A stretch of DNA of 28,605 nucleotides from BM520 sp964474455 (GCA_964474455.1 CAYYSU010000033.1:1-28605), one strand, 5' to 3'. Counted from the first letter of the stretch, positions 1 through 8,995 are shown. Translations and numbers: made by a program. Notes: generated from the letters alone by a model not told the origin.

Positions 1-2738
1 GAAAAGTCAAGAGTAAACGTCCCATCCGACGGGTTGGGGAAGATGTTTATTGTTTCTTGATACTCTCCCACTCCAACACCACTCACGTGGATATAGTTCT
101 GCATAGTAACTTCATCTGTTCCGAATAGGTTTGACACGTTGAGAGTAACATCATAATCACCACTTTCACTCCAAGTAACAGCCTGTGGATTTTGCTCGTG
201 TGAAGTCGCCGGCGTTCCGCCATCGAATGTCCAGAGCCACGCTGTTGGCTCTTCATCTGAGAGGTCTGTAAAGTTCACCTCTTCGCCTTCAGCAACATAC
301 TGCGACGAAGCTTCAAATTCGGCCTCGGGAGGATTGCCAACATGGATATATCCGGTTTTCGTTTCTGTATCTTCATTATATAAACCTGTCACAGTCAGCG
401 ATACTTCAAACACACCAGGATAAAAATAGTACACTTCTGAAACATTCTGGTCGGTAGATTCCGCAGGAACACCTTCTTCAAATTGCCAGTACCAGGATTG
501 TATATCGTCACCTGTTGACTCATCATCAAAAGAGGTAAGATTTCCTTCAATGATAATTGTATTAGCAGCAGAAAATTGAGCATCCACAGGATCGATGACG
601 GTGATAAATTCAGTTTTTGTTGTATCTCCGGTGCCGGAATCCGATGTTACAACAAGTGTCACATCATAAACACCTTTTGAATTATATGTCACCAAAGGAT
701 TTTGCTCTGATGAGGTTGCAGGGGTTCCACCTTCAAATGTCCAGCTCCATGTTTCAATGTCACCGAGGGTAACTTCTGTAAATTGTATTGAGCCTCCCAC
801 AAATGTTTTTGCTGTGTCGACAGTAAAATCCGGTTCGGGGGAGCCCAAAACAGTGATGTATTCAACCTTCAACTCAGTGTCGCTTCCATACTCGTTAGAG
901 ACCGTAAGTTCCACATTATAAACACCAGGTTCGTTGTATGTAACCAAAGGGGGATTAGAGTTGTGGCTCTGGAAGGGGCTTCCACCGGGGAATTTCCATA
1001 CCTGGCTGGTAGGATCGCCGGTAGAGAGGTTTTCAAAATCGACTTTCCCACCAACAGGAACAACCGTTACGTCGCTGGAAAATTCTGCCTCCGGAAGGTC
1101 ACCAACAATAATGAAGTTGGACTTGGTTTCCGTATCGGAGCCAAACAAATTCGAGATGGTGAGCGTCACATCATATGAGCCATAATTATTATAGGTAACC
1201 TCAGGATTCACCTCATTGGAGGTGGAAGGGATACCACCCTCGAATGTCCACTCCCAGTTTTCCGGATTTCCCATTGACTCATCAGTAAACTGTATCGTTC
1301 CGCCGGGGTTTGTTCCCTGTGGGTTGGCGCTAAAATCAGCTATAGGGTTGTTACCATCAGTACCGGGAATTGTTAATTCACCAGTATTATTGGGGTCGAG
1401 CCAGTCTTTCAGACGCACCTCGGGAGTATTACCATTCTGATCCCAGGAATAGCTGAATTTACCATACCAGACGGGAGAAGGATTTTCACAGGTGTTAGAT
1501 TGGTAGCCACCGGTAAGATCCCCCACAACGAGATGATCGGAGTTAAAGAGTGGACTTCCCGAAGAGCCACCCTCAACGATAGAGGTTCCATTTGCCGTAG
1601 CAGCCCAGTCGAATGTCCAGTGTGATTGTAATCCATTCCACCAGGTGGATGTTTGAAGGGCTTGTGTATAAGTAGATATCTTTTTAATGTCACCATTGGG
1701 ATGATGAATACTCACACCACCGATACTGCCTGTTCCGGAGGCATCCCATCCATTCCAGTATGGCTCGTAAGATGATGGCACAACTTGTTTTAGCTCAACA
1801 AGATAGAAGTCTGAACCGTTATCACCGGCAGATTCATCAGCGGCACGCTTGTAGCAACCTGTCATTGTTTGCGACTCCGGGCCTGAATTTCCGCCACAGG
1901 TAGAAGACTCATAGTTAAAATAAAACACCCACTGATTGAGGTCGGATGCGGAACAGTCTTCGCCGCAGTGTCCGGCAGTAAGAACATAAGGCGTAAGATC
2001 CCAGGAAGTATTATTTACCAGTGTTCCGGAACACCAGCCGTAGAAACCACCCGGCAACTTCATCCATTGACGAACGACACCTTTTTTCTCTATCTGCCAG
2101 TCGTCACCCTCCTCACAATTGATATTAATCATACACCATAGTGAAGGGTCTTTTGTTTCGTCGGTATACTGTGGCATTTCAACAAACCTGTAGCCATAGG
2201 CTACTTCAGAGATCTGTATCGACGGGAGCACTGACATCTCTGCCGGCTGAGAGTATTCAAGAGTTACCAGCTCGCCTTGGATAAGCTCGGTGGCAAAGAG
2301 CCCTGTCTCAGAATTATTATCTTCCGTAAATGCACCAATAATCTGTTTATGATTTTCATTATAAAGAAAGAGTTCTCCGCCGGAGGGAATCCAGAATCGG
2401 TCGTAATAGACTGCCATGGCACGGGCTTCCGGCACACGGATGCCAAGACGCCATACCATGCGATCACCAATAAGTTCGGCGGTAGCTTTTTCAATCATAT
2501 CAATATTTAGGAATACCGGAACAGCAGCCCTTTTAGGCCTGTTGGGATCATTATCTTCAACCTGATCCTGAAAAGAAACCTCCTCCATATTTGGAGAGGA
2601 GTACTGTAAAATTTCAAAATCTTCATTCAGATCAGAGTTAAAAGAAATTGGTGTTCCGCCTTTGCTTACCTGTGCGTAGGAAAATACCGTTGTCAGTGCG
2701 AATAACAGAACGAGTGAAAGTCGTAGAGTTTTTTTCAT
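1..2738 (-). CDS. Secreted lysyl-endopeptidase-like serine protease with five PKD repeats and T9SS sorting tail (3' end beyond window)
   Basis: The frame is open from ATG at 2738 to the left edge, about 912 residues, with no stop. Residues 1-22 form a signal peptide (MKKTLRLSLVLLFALTTVFS, then YAQ). A trypsin-fold domain spans about 215-450 with a complete triad: His257 in LTAGHC, Asp310 in GSDFYLVEL and Ser393 in GGSSGSP. Several cysteine pairs surround it, as in the Achromobacter lysyl endopeptidase group. Five PKD domains follow (about 464-885), then a tail beginning NIFPNPSDGTF at 898, the start of a type A T9SS C-terminal signal. By family knowledge the protein crosses the outer membrane by T9SS and is released or anchored after tail removal, digesting extracellular protein. 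Specificity for Lys-X bonds is inferred, not seen. The last residues of the tail lie outside the window. A -7 box is at 2762-2769. Confidence 0.9.
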   Translation of the reverse strand, partial: MKKTLRLSLVLLFALTTVFSYAQVSKGGTPISFNSDLNEDFEILQYSSPNMEEVSFQDQVEDNDPNRPKRAAVPVFLNIDMIEKATAELIGDRMVWRLGIRVPEARAMAVYYDRFWIPSGGELFLYNENHKQIIGAFTEDNNSETGLFATELIQGELVTLEYSQPAEMSVLPSIQISEVAYGYRFVEMPQYTDETKDPSLWCMININCEEGDDWQIEKKGVVRQWMKLPGGFYGWCSGTLVNNTSWDLTPYVLTAGHCGEDCSASDLNQWVFYFNYESSTCGGNSGPESQTMTGCYKRAADESAGDNGSDFYLVELKQVVPSSYEPYWNGWDASGTGSIGGVSIHHPNGDIKKISTYTQALQTSTWWNGLQSHWTFDWAATANGTSIVEGGSSGSPLFNSDHLVVGDLTGGYQSNTCENPSPVWYGKFSYSWDQNGNTPEVRLKDWLDPNNTGELTIPGTDGNNPIADFSANPQGTNPGGTIQFTDESMGNPENWEWTFEGGIPSTSNEVNPEVTYNNYGSYDVTLTISNLFGSDTETKSNFIIVGDLPEAEFSSDVTVVPVGGKVDFENLSTGDPTSQVWKFPGGSPFQSHNSNPPLVTYNEPGVYNVELTVSNEYGSDTELKVEYITVLGSPEPDFTVDTAKTFVGGSIQFTEVTLGDIETWSWTFEGGTPATSSEQNPLVTYNSKGVYDVTLVVTSDSGTGDTTKTEFITVIDPVDAQFSAANTIIIEGNLTSFDDESTGDDIQSWYWQFEEGVPAESTDQNVSEVYYFYPGVFEVSLTVTGLYNEDTETKTGYIHVGNPPEAEFEASSQYVAEGEEVNFTDLSDEEPTAWLWTFDGGTPATSHEQNPQAVTWSESGDYDVTLNVSNLFGTDEVTMQNYIHVSGVGVGEYQETINIFPNPSDGTFTLDF
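84..1349 (-). repeat. Five tandem PKD-domain repeats inside the secreted protease
   Basis: Five consecutive units of about 83 residues each carry the PKD signature: an F-x-D/E-x-S/T element, then W-x-F-x-G-G-x-P (for example WEWTFEGGIP, WSWTFEGGTP, WLWTFDGGTP), a NP-x-V-T-Y element, and G-x-Y-D-V-T-L-x-V-S. Units 2 and 4 are the most diverged (WKFPGGSP and WYWQFEEGVP). PKD domains are beta-sandwich modules thought to bind polymeric substrates or space catalytic domains from the surface. The repeats are clear at protein level; the DNA is not near-identical. Confidence 0.85.
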
Positions 2739-2761
2739 CAGTGGATGTGTTATTTTTTGTG

Positions 2762-2769
2762 CAAATATA
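2762..2769 (-). promoter_or_regulatory. Putative -7 box for the secreted protease
   Basis: Minus strand reads TATATTTG, a perfect TAnnTTTG box 24 bases upstream of the ATG. No convincing TTTG -33 element sits 19-21 bases further up. Confidence 0.5.
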
Positions 2770-2901
2770 TGGATTATTGTAAAGTGGACATGCGAAATTT
2801 ATTTGTTGTATAAAGCAAAATGATATCGATTAATGCTTTACAATGGAAAAAAGCGTCATCCCCAAATATTTAACACATCTCATTAAACAAAGAAAAAAGC
2901 G

Positions 2902-2909
2902 TACTTTTG
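2902..2909 (+). promoter_or_regulatory. Putative -7 box for hldD
   Basis: TACTTTTG matches TAnnTTTG and lies 18 bases before the ATG at 2928. It overlaps the upstream TTG that would give a longer frame, which argues for the ATG start. The -33 element is not evident. Confidence 0.5.
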
Positions 2910-2927
2910 ACACATAAAATCAATTCT

Positions 2928-3893
2928 ATGATACTCGTAACAGGCGCAGCAGGATTTATTGGCAGCTGCATGGTGAAAAGACTAAATAATGCCGGAATCT
3001 TTAATATCGTTGTTTCAGATGATTTCTCCCGTGACGATAAGAATAAAAACCTCAATGGGAAACTGTTGAACACAACCATTCATCGTGATGAGCTGGAAAC
3101 ATGGTTCGGAAAAAACGGACATAAGATTGACTTTATCATCCACCTGGGAGCACGCACAGATACTGCAGAATTCGATTGGAATGTGTTTGAAAGGCTTAAC
3201 CTAAGCTATTCAAAGATGTTGTGGAAGATCGCCACAGAGAGAAGCATTCCGTTGATATATGCCTCTTCTGCAGCAACATATGGCCTCGGCGAGTTGGGAT
3301 ATAAGGATGATCAAAACATCATCCCTGCTCTGAGACCGTTAAATCCCTACGGAGAATCTAAAAATGAATTCGACAAATGGGTCTTTGAGCAGAAACAGAC
3401 TCCGCCATTTTTCGCCGGGTTGAAATTTTTCAATGTCTATGGCCCCAACGAATACCATAAGGGACGCATGGCATCGGTAATACTCGGTGCCTTTAAACAG
3501 ATCAACGACAGAGAGAGAGTAAAACTCTTCCGATCGCACCGCCCCGACTTTGAGGACGGCAGGCAGCTTCGTGATTTTATTTATGTTAAAGATATCACAG
3601 ATGTTATTGTCTGGATGATGGAGAATAAGCCTGAGAGCGGCATATACAACCTGGGGACAGGGACAGCACGCAGCTTCCTCGATCTGGCCACAGCAACTTT
3701 CAACAGCTTAGAGAAAAAGCCCGTAATTGATTTTATAGATACCCCTGAAGATATCCGCGACAAATACCAGTACTTTACCCAGGCGGAAATGAGCAAACTG
3801 CGAGATGCAGGATACAGCAAACCTTTCACAACCCTTGAAGAGGGTGTTAAAGATTATGTAACAAACTATCTTGTAAAAGGGACGTATTACTAA
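2928..3893 (+). CDS. hldD: ADP-L-glycero-D-manno-heptose 6-epimerase
   Basis: A 321-residue extended SDR enzyme that epimerises ADP-D-glycero-D-manno-heptose to the L form used for the lipopolysaccharide inner core; it acts in the cytosol. Seen: the NAD(P)-binding TGAAGFIGS at the N-terminus, SSAATYG, a YGESK (YxxxK) catalytic motif, and the family hallmark FFNVYGPNEYHKGRMAS, which contains the second lysine required by HldD. Length fits the family (about 310). I chose ATG 2928 because the longer frame starts at a TTG inside the probable -7 box. Its stop overlaps the stop of the convergent merR gene by 4 bases. No other heptose gene is in the window, so the pathway is scattered. Other SDR epimerases are possible but less likely given the hallmark. 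Confidence 0.9.
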   Translation: MILVTGAAGFIGSCMVKRLNNAGIFNIVVSDDFSRDDKNKNLNGKLLNTTIHRDELETWFGKNGHKIDFIIHLGARTDTAEFDWNVFERLNLSYSKMLWKIATERSIPLIYASSAATYGLGELGYKDDQNIIPALRPLNPYGESKNEFDKWVFEQKQTPPFFAGLKFFNVYGPNEYHKGRMASVILGAFKQINDRERVKLFRSHRPDFEDGRQLRDFIYVKDITDVIVWMMENKPESGIYNLGTGTARSFLDLATATFNSLEKKPVIDFIDTPEDIRDKYQYFTQAEMSKLRDAGYSKPFTTLEEGVKDYVTNYLVKGTYY

Positions 3894-4231
3894 TCCTGTG
3901 ATTTATCCTCATCAAGGATTTTCAGCAGGAGCTCTTTGGTTTTTATCAGGGTATTCCGGATATCATCGGCCTGAGGGAGTTCATCTTTTTTTTCCTGCAA
4001 AGCATCTTTGGCACCCTGTAGCGTATATCCTTCTATTTTCACCAGATTATAAACCTTCCGTATCTCTTTAATATCTTCGTTAGTATAATATCTGATTCCG
4101 CTTTTGGCTCGGTGCGGCTTAATCCATTTGCTGAATTCTTTTTCCCAAAACCGTATCAGAGAAGTGTTAACCCCAAACAATTTCGCCACCTCGCCGATGG
4201 AGTAATATAGTTTCCCAACGTTTTCGCTCAT
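3890..4231 (-). CDS. Small MerR-family transcriptional regulator
   Basis: 113 residues. A MerR winged helix-turn-helix fills residues 8-80: YSIGEVAKLFGVNTSLIRFW, then the wing element SGIRYYTNEDI. A short helix (about 80-110) would form the antiparallel dimerisation coil. No cysteine cluster or ligand domain follows, so no effector can be named. It starts one base after the stop of the upstream M23 peptidase gene, so the two are almost certainly cotranscribed. The peptidase, MerR and alaS grouping is, from memory, common in Bacteroidota, but a regulatory link to cell-wall or tRNA genes is unproven. Confidence 0.85.
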   Translation of the reverse strand: MSENVGKLYYSIGEVAKLFGVNTSLIRFWEKEFSKWIKPHRAKSGIRYYTNEDIKEIRKVYNLVKIEGYTLQGAKDALQEKKDELPQADDIRNTLIKTKELLLKILDEDKSQD

Positions 4232-4232
4232 A

Positions 4233-5204
4233 TTAATCCATGGATTGTGTAGGCCGCAGCGAGAGATCCAGGATCTCTTCGTATTGCTCCGGAGTAAGGT
4301 CGTTAAAGAAAAAGTGAATGGGATTTATTGTTCTGTTGTTTTTATGAACCTCGTAATGCAAATGCGGTGCGGTAGATTTCCCGGTGTTACCAACGGTGGC
4401 AATAACCTGTCCTCTTTTAACTTTTTGTCCTTTTTTAACTTCAAAAGTATTTAGATGGGCATATACTGTTTTATATGAATAGCCATGGTCTATGATAATA
4501 GTGTTACCATATCCACGACGGGATCGTTTCACCTCCACAACTTTTCCGTCGCCGGTGGCTACAACTTCCTTACCCATGGGAGCGGAAAAATCAACACCAT
4601 CATGAAACTTCCGGACCTTATAAAACGGGTCGGTACGATATCCATAATATGAAGATATTCTTTTCAGATCGACATCACGAAGCGGCTGTATTGCCGGTAT
4701 ACAGCGGAGCATCTCTTCTTTTTTCTTTGCCAGTTCAAAAACCTCATCAAAGGATTTAGATTGAACATAGAGCTGGCTGTATAGCTGATCCATTTTGCGC
4801 GTAGCGTTGATCATCATATCGGAATTCTCAAATCCGTCGAGACGAGCATAGCGATCCACACCACCATAGCCGGCTTTTCGTATGGAAGCAGAAACAGGTT
4901 CTGCTTCAAAAATAACGCGATATATATTATCATCACGGTCGGAAAGGTCATCAAGAACCTTTTGTGCCTGCTCCATACGATCATAAAGAATTGTATACTG
5001 GAGTTCTAGATGATCTATCTCACGCTGCATCATCCTCTCTTTTGGGGAGCTAAAAAATGTGTATGCCACAAACAGCAACAGCACCGAAAGAACCACACCG
5101 GTGATGAGTGATATAATATATTTGCGAAACCTGTCACGGAATGTTAGCTTAATCTCTTCTACCGTAAAAGATTCGGGATTAAAATGATATTTAATCTTTG
5201 CCAT
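4233..5204 (-). CDS. Membrane-anchored M23 family metallopeptidase
   Basis: 323 residues. There is a short cytosolic N-terminus, one transmembrane helix at about 30-52, a coiled-coil stretch at about 55-95, and a C-terminal M23 (LytM) domain at about 195-300. The zinc ligands are all present: His201 and Asp205 in FHDGVDF, and His283 in PHLHYEVH. His250 (YAHL) and His281 fit the catalytic positions, so the enzyme should be active, unlike the degenerate LytM activators. The family cuts peptide cross-links in peptidoglycan; here it would face the periplasm. First gene of a two-gene unit with the merR gene one base downstream. A good promoter (5238-5268) overlaps the one facing alaS. Confidence 0.92.
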   Translation of the reverse strand: MAKIKYHFNPESFTVEEIKLTFRDRFRKYIISLITGVVLSVLLLFVAYTFFSSPKERMMQREIDHLELQYTILYDRMEQAQKVLDDLSDRDDNIYRVIFEAEPVSASIRKAGYGGVDRYARLDGFENSDMMINATRKMDQLYSQLYVQSKSFDEVFELAKKKEEMLRCIPAIQPLRDVDLKRISSYYGYRTDPFYKVRKFHDGVDFSAPMGKEVVATGDGKVVEVKRSRRGYGNTIIIDHGYSYKTVYAHLNTFEVKKGQKVKRGQVIATVGNTGKSTAPHLHYEVHKNNRTINPIHFFFNDLTPEQYEEILDLSLRPTQSMD

Positions 5205-5237
5205 TATTTAACCAGTCAAAATTGCATTATCTATATG

Positions 5238-5268
5238 CAAAAGTAACAAAATGGATTAAATTTGCAAT
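5238..5268 (-). promoter_or_regulatory. Bacteroidota-type promoter for the M23 peptidase - merR unit
   Basis: On the minus strand, ATTG (5268-5265), a 19-base spacer and TACTTTTG (5245-5238). This closely fits the TTTG-N19-21-TAnnTTTG consensus. It overlaps the -7 box pointing toward alaS. Confidence 0.65.
5257..5264 (+). promoter_or_regulatory. Putative -7 box for alaS
   Basis: TAAATTTG matches TAnnTTTG, 51 bases upstream of the alaS ATG. No clear -33 TTG at the expected spacing. It lies inside the spacer and -33 element of the divergent promoter. Confidence 0.5.
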
Positions 5269-5315
5269 CTTGCCGGTGTGGCATCGTTTTATGATAACAC
5301 TTTTAAAATAATTAT

Positions 5316-7928
5316 ATGATAGCTTCAGAAGTCAGAAAAACATTTCTTGATTTTTTCCAATCAAAGCAGCATGAGATCGTTCCATCCTCTCCTATGGTAG
5401 TAAAAGATGACCCAACGTTAATGTTTATTAATGCTGGAATGAATCAGTTCAAGGATATTTTTCTGGGTAATAAACCTGCGAAATCGCCACGAGCCGCAGA
5501 CACCCAAAAGTGTCTTCGCGTATCAGGAAAACACAATGACCTTGAAGAGGTAGGTCGCGATACATATCATCATACCATGTTCGAGATGCTGGGAAACTGG
5601 TCGTTTGGCGATTATTTCAAGAAAGAAGCAATAGAGTGGGCCTGGGAACTTTTAACTGAAGTCTATGGTATAACAAAAGAGAATCTTTACGTCACTGTTT
5701 TTGGTGGAGATAAAAACGACAACCTGGAAGTGGATATGGACGCTTATAATCTCTGGAAAAACATTATCCCTGAAGAGCATATTCTTTACGGATCGAAGAA
5801 GGACAATTTCTGGGAAATGGGCGAAACAGGACCTTGCGGGCCTTGTTCAGAGATACATATAGATATTCGTTCCGATGAAGAGAAAGCAAAAATCCCCGGC
5901 AGAGACCTTATTAACGAAGATCACCCACAGGTAATAGAGATCTGGAACCTGGTATTTATGGAGTTCAACCGTAAGGCCGACGGGTCACTGATTCCCCTTC
6001 CCGCAAAGCATGTTGACACAGGGATGGGCTTCGAGAGGTTATGTATGGTGCTTCAGGGAAAACAGAGCAACTACGACACCGATGTTTTCCAACCCCTGAT
6101 TCAAAAAATTAGTGAGACCTCAGGAGTGCCTTACGGTGAAGATGAACAGAAGGACATCGCCATGCGTGTGATCGCCGACCACAGCCGGGCTATTACATTT
6201 GCCATCACCGACGGACAGCTGCCATCCAACACAGGAGCAGGCTACGTTATACGAAGAATCCTGCGCCGTGCCGTGAGATATGCCTATACGTTCCTGGATC
6301 AAAAAGAACCATCTATTTATAAAATAATCGATACACTGGCTGAACAGTTTGCTGACATATTCCCTGAAGTTGGAAAACAGAAAGATATTATTACGAAGGT
6401 AGTCATAGAGGAGGAAGCATCGTTCCTCAGAACACTGGCAAACGGAATACAGCGTTTTAATCAATATTTAGAAAACAATAAGGACAAAAAGATTGTGGAT
6501 GGTGCATTCGCCTTCGAGCTATTCGACACTTACGGATTTCCTTTCGACCTTACAGCACTTATCGCAGAAGAAAATGGAAAAACCGTTGATGAAGAGGAGT
6601 TCAAAACAGGACTTCAACAGCAAAAAGAGCGCTCCAGAAAAGCTGCAACTGTTAATACCGACGACTGGATTATCCTAGATGCTGATGACAAAAAAGAGGA
6701 GTTCATAGGCTATGATCACACAGAGGCAAACATTCATATTACAAGATATCGCAAGGTGACGGCGAAAGATAAAACAATGTATCAGCTGGTATTTAACTAC
6801 ACTCCGTTTTATGCAGAGAGTGGCGGTCAGATTGGTGACACAGGTTATATCCAAGCCGATGGTAAGAAGACATCTATTATTGATACAAAAAAGGAGAATG
6901 ACCTCATCATTCACCTAGTAAAAGATATGCCGGCAGATGCGCAAGCGAATTTTCATGCCGTGGTAAATAGTTCTCGCCGAGAGAATATCAAAAGGAATCA
7001 CTCCGCTACGCACCTGATACATCATGCGTTACGCAAAGTTTTGGGCTCTCATGTGGAGCAAAAAGGATCATTCGTCGGCCCTGACTATCTGCGTTTTGAC
7101 TTCTCACATTTCAGTAAAATGTCTGCTGAAGAGATCAGAGAGGTAGAAAGACTAGTAAATATTGAGGTCAGAGAGAATCACAAACTGAATGAAAAAAGAG
7201 CCATACCTGTGGAAGAAGCTCAGGGGATGGGAGCACTGGCGCTGTTTGGAGAAAAATACGGAGATTTGGTACGCGTGATTCAATTTGGTGATTCCGTTGA
7301 ATTATGTGGCGGAACGCACGTCGATGCCACAGGAAATATCGGTATTGTTAAGATTATATCAGAAGGAGCTATCGCAGCAGGCATGAGAAGGATTGAAGCA
7401 TACACAGGCGAAAAAGCTGAAGAGTATCTCGTTAATATGACAGATACTGTTTCACAGGCGAAAGCAATTCTTAAAAACCAAAAAGATATTATTAAAGGCA
7501 TTGAACTACTTCAAAATGCCAACCATGAACTACAGAAGGAAATTGACAATCTTAAAAAGCAAAAGGCCCGACAGATAAGCGATAACATTCTTTCACAGGT
7601 AGAAAACAAAGGTAAGTACAATCTGCTGGCAGCAGAAGTGGAAATCGATGCCTCCATGATGAAAGATCTGGCATTTCAACTAAAAAGGAGTATCACAAAA
7701 TACGTTATTGTGCTTGGAACCAAAGCTGAAGGAAAGGCAGGGTTGTTGGTTATGATTGATGAAGAGACAGCAAAAGCCAACGATCTCAATGCAGGAGCTA
7801 TTATCCGCGAGCTGGCAAAAGAGATCAACGGCGGCGGCGGCGGGCAACAACACTTCGCAAGTGCAGGTGGTAAAAACCCCGAAGGAATTCCTGCCGCTAT
7901 CAGCAAGGCCAAAACAATACTTGGATAA
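5316..7928 (+). CDS. alaS: Alanyl-tRNA synthetase
   Basis: 870 residues, full length for bacterial AlaRS (E. coli 876). It charges tRNA-Ala with alanine in the cytosol. Seen: class II motifs near the N-terminus (SGKHNDLEEVG, then HHTMFEMLGNWSFGDYF), GPCGPCSEI, the motif 3 region GTGMGFER-like (VDTGMGFERL), and an editing domain with the zinc set His562 and His566 (HSATH) and Cys664 and His668 (CGGTH). A coiled linker at about 710-750 leads to the C-Ala domain with the NGGGGGQQ glycine run near 838. All key residues are intact. The B12-type MerR gene follows 60 bases later with no visible promoter, so readthrough is likely. Confidence 0.98.
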   Translation: MIASEVRKTFLDFFQSKQHEIVPSSPMVVKDDPTLMFINAGMNQFKDIFLGNKPAKSPRAADTQKCLRVSGKHNDLEEVGRDTYHHTMFEMLGNWSFGDYFKKEAIEWAWELLTEVYGITKENLYVTVFGGDKNDNLEVDMDAYNLWKNIIPEEHILYGSKKDNFWEMGETGPCGPCSEIHIDIRSDEEKAKIPGRDLINEDHPQVIEIWNLVFMEFNRKADGSLIPLPAKHVDTGMGFERLCMVLQGKQSNYDTDVFQPLIQKISETSGVPYGEDEQKDIAMRVIADHSRAITFAITDGQLPSNTGAGYVIRRILRRAVRYAYTFLDQKEPSIYKIIDTLAEQFADIFPEVGKQKDIITKVVIEEEASFLRTLANGIQRFNQYLENNKDKKIVDGAFAFELFDTYGFPFDLTALIAEENGKTVDEEEFKTGLQQQKERSRKAATVNTDDWIILDADDKKEEFIGYDHTEANIHITRYRKVTAKDKTMYQLVFNYTPFYAESGGQIGDTGYIQADGKKTSIIDTKKENDLIIHLVKDMPADAQANFHAVVNSSRRENIKRNHSATHLIHHALRKVLGSHVEQKGSFVGPDYLRFDFSHFSKMSAEEIREVERLVNIEVRENHKLNEKRAIPVEEAQGMGALALFGEKYGDLVRVIQFGDSVELCGGTHVDATGNIGIVKIISEGAIAAGMRRIEAYTGEKAEEYLVNMTDTVSQAKAILKNQKDIIKGIELLQNANHELQKEIDNLKKQKARQISDNILSQVENKGKYNLLAAEVEIDASMMKDLAFQLKRSITKYVIVLGTKAEGKAGLLVMIDEETAKANDLNAGAIIRELAKEINGGGGGQQHFASAGGKNPEGIPAAISKAKTILG

Positions 7929-7988
7929 CTTATTCACCTCTATTAAACTTTTTTCCATTCCGCTCGTTTATGATGTGGAAGGAAAATA

Positions 7989-8885
7989 ATGATAAAACAA
8001 AATTATTCCATAAGTGACCTGGAAAGAATGACAGGTATTAAAGCGCACACCATTAGAATATGGGAGAAGCGTTATGGAATAATTGAACCCCATCGTACCG
8101 ACACCAATATCAGATACTATTCCGGTGAAGATCTGAAAAAACTGCTTAACATCTCCATCCTCAACAACTCGGGATGGAAAATATCACAGATAGCAGAACT
8201 CTCCACTGAACAGATCAACAGTGAGGTAATACAGCTGGCGGCAGAAAGCCAGGAAGCAGAAAGCATCATTGAATCCATGATACATGCTACCCTGGAACTC
8301 GATGCCCTACAGTTTAACAAGTCTATCACCAATGCCGTCATCACCCATGGCTTTGAAAATGCCTTTCAGAAGGTGTTTTTTCCTTTCTATCAAAAGGTGA
8401 AGCTACACTGGCTGACGGGGTTAATAAATGCCGCACAACAACATTTTGCCGATAGCATCCTCAGGCAGAAAGTCATTGTGGCACTGGACGGACTTATTAT
8501 GCCACCGGATCCCAATGGAAAAAGATTTTTCATCTTCCTGCCCGAGGGGAACTACAATGAACTGTGCATGCTGTTTTTTGCATACATAGTCAGAAAAGCC
8601 GGACACAGAATAATCTATCTGGGGCAATCTGTATCCAGGAAATCTCTCAGATCCATAGCAGAAATAAAAACTCCCGACGCACTTATCACCACTTTTACAA
8701 CACCGGTAAGCAGCTGCGAAACAGAAGGTTATATTGGCGAGCTATGTAAAATTTTTCCATCACAACAAATCTATATAACCAAACTTCAGGAGATAGAAAA
8801 CGGCATTGAATGCCCACTGAATGTTAAGGTTATTCACTCTGTTGAAGACTTCAAAGCGGATCTTATGATGCGTTTCCCTCTCTAA
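7989..8885 (+). CDS. MerR-family regulator with degenerate cobalamin-binding domain (CarH/LitR-like)
   Basis: 298 residues. An N-terminal MerR helix-turn-helix (residues 6-75: YSISDLERMTGIKAHTIRIW, IRYYSGEDL) is followed by a helical B12-binding-2-like bundle (about 90-172) and a Rossmann-like B12 domain (about 178-298). In CarH-type photoreceptors the bundle carries W-x9-E-H and the Rossmann domain DxHxxG, whose His is the lower cobalt ligand. Here Trp141 and His152 remain, but the Glu is Gln151 and the DxHxxG site reads NYNELC (Asn188, Asn190, Cys193). Cobalamin binding through that His is therefore unlikely. Relatives in flavobacteria often sit beside carotenoid genes; none is present here. 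It follows alaS after 60 bases with GGAAGGAAAATA just before the ATG, and precedes the ECF sigma gene, which has its own promoter. Confidence 0.85.
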   Translation: MIKQNYSISDLERMTGIKAHTIRIWEKRYGIIEPHRTDTNIRYYSGEDLKKLLNISILNNSGWKISQIAELSTEQINSEVIQLAAESQEAESIIESMIHATLELDALQFNKSITNAVITHGFENAFQKVFFPFYQKVKLHWLTGLINAAQQHFADSILRQKVIVALDGLIMPPDPNGKRFFIFLPEGNYNELCMLFFAYIVRKAGHRIIYLGQSVSRKSLRSIAEIKTPDALITTFTTPVSSCETEGYIGELCKIFPSQQIYITKLQEIENGIECPLNVKVIHSVEDFKADLMMRFPL

Positions 8886-8995
8886 TCGTTTAGCCATATC
8901 CAGGAAAGACTAAACAAAAAAAATAATTTTAGCTATCCATATAAACACCTGACTACCTTTTATTTAAGAAAAAAAACGCATATTTTTTTCATTTT

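Noticed and set aside
395..583. Short minus-strand frames and plus-strand frames within the protease region
   Set aside because: They lie in other frames of the continuous 912-residue protease frame, which carries a signal peptide, triad and repeats.
2907..2927. TTG start giving a 328-residue HldD
   Set aside because: The TTG lies inside the likely -7 box TACTTTTG (2902-2909), and the family starts at the MILVTGAAG methionine (2928).
3905..3922. ATCCT-CATCA-AGGAT hairpin with a short T run after hldD
   Set aside because: Only 5 bp with 3-4 T residues and inside the coding end of the merR gene; too weak to call a terminator.
7676..7958. Two minus-strand frames over the 3' end of alaS
   Set aside because: They are antisense to the conserved C-Ala domain and show biased, low-complexity composition.
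8889..8918. GTTTAG / CTAAAC inverted repeat after the B12-type MerR gene
   Set aside because: 6-bp stem with a long loop, followed by A residues rather than T; not a terminator for the plus strand.
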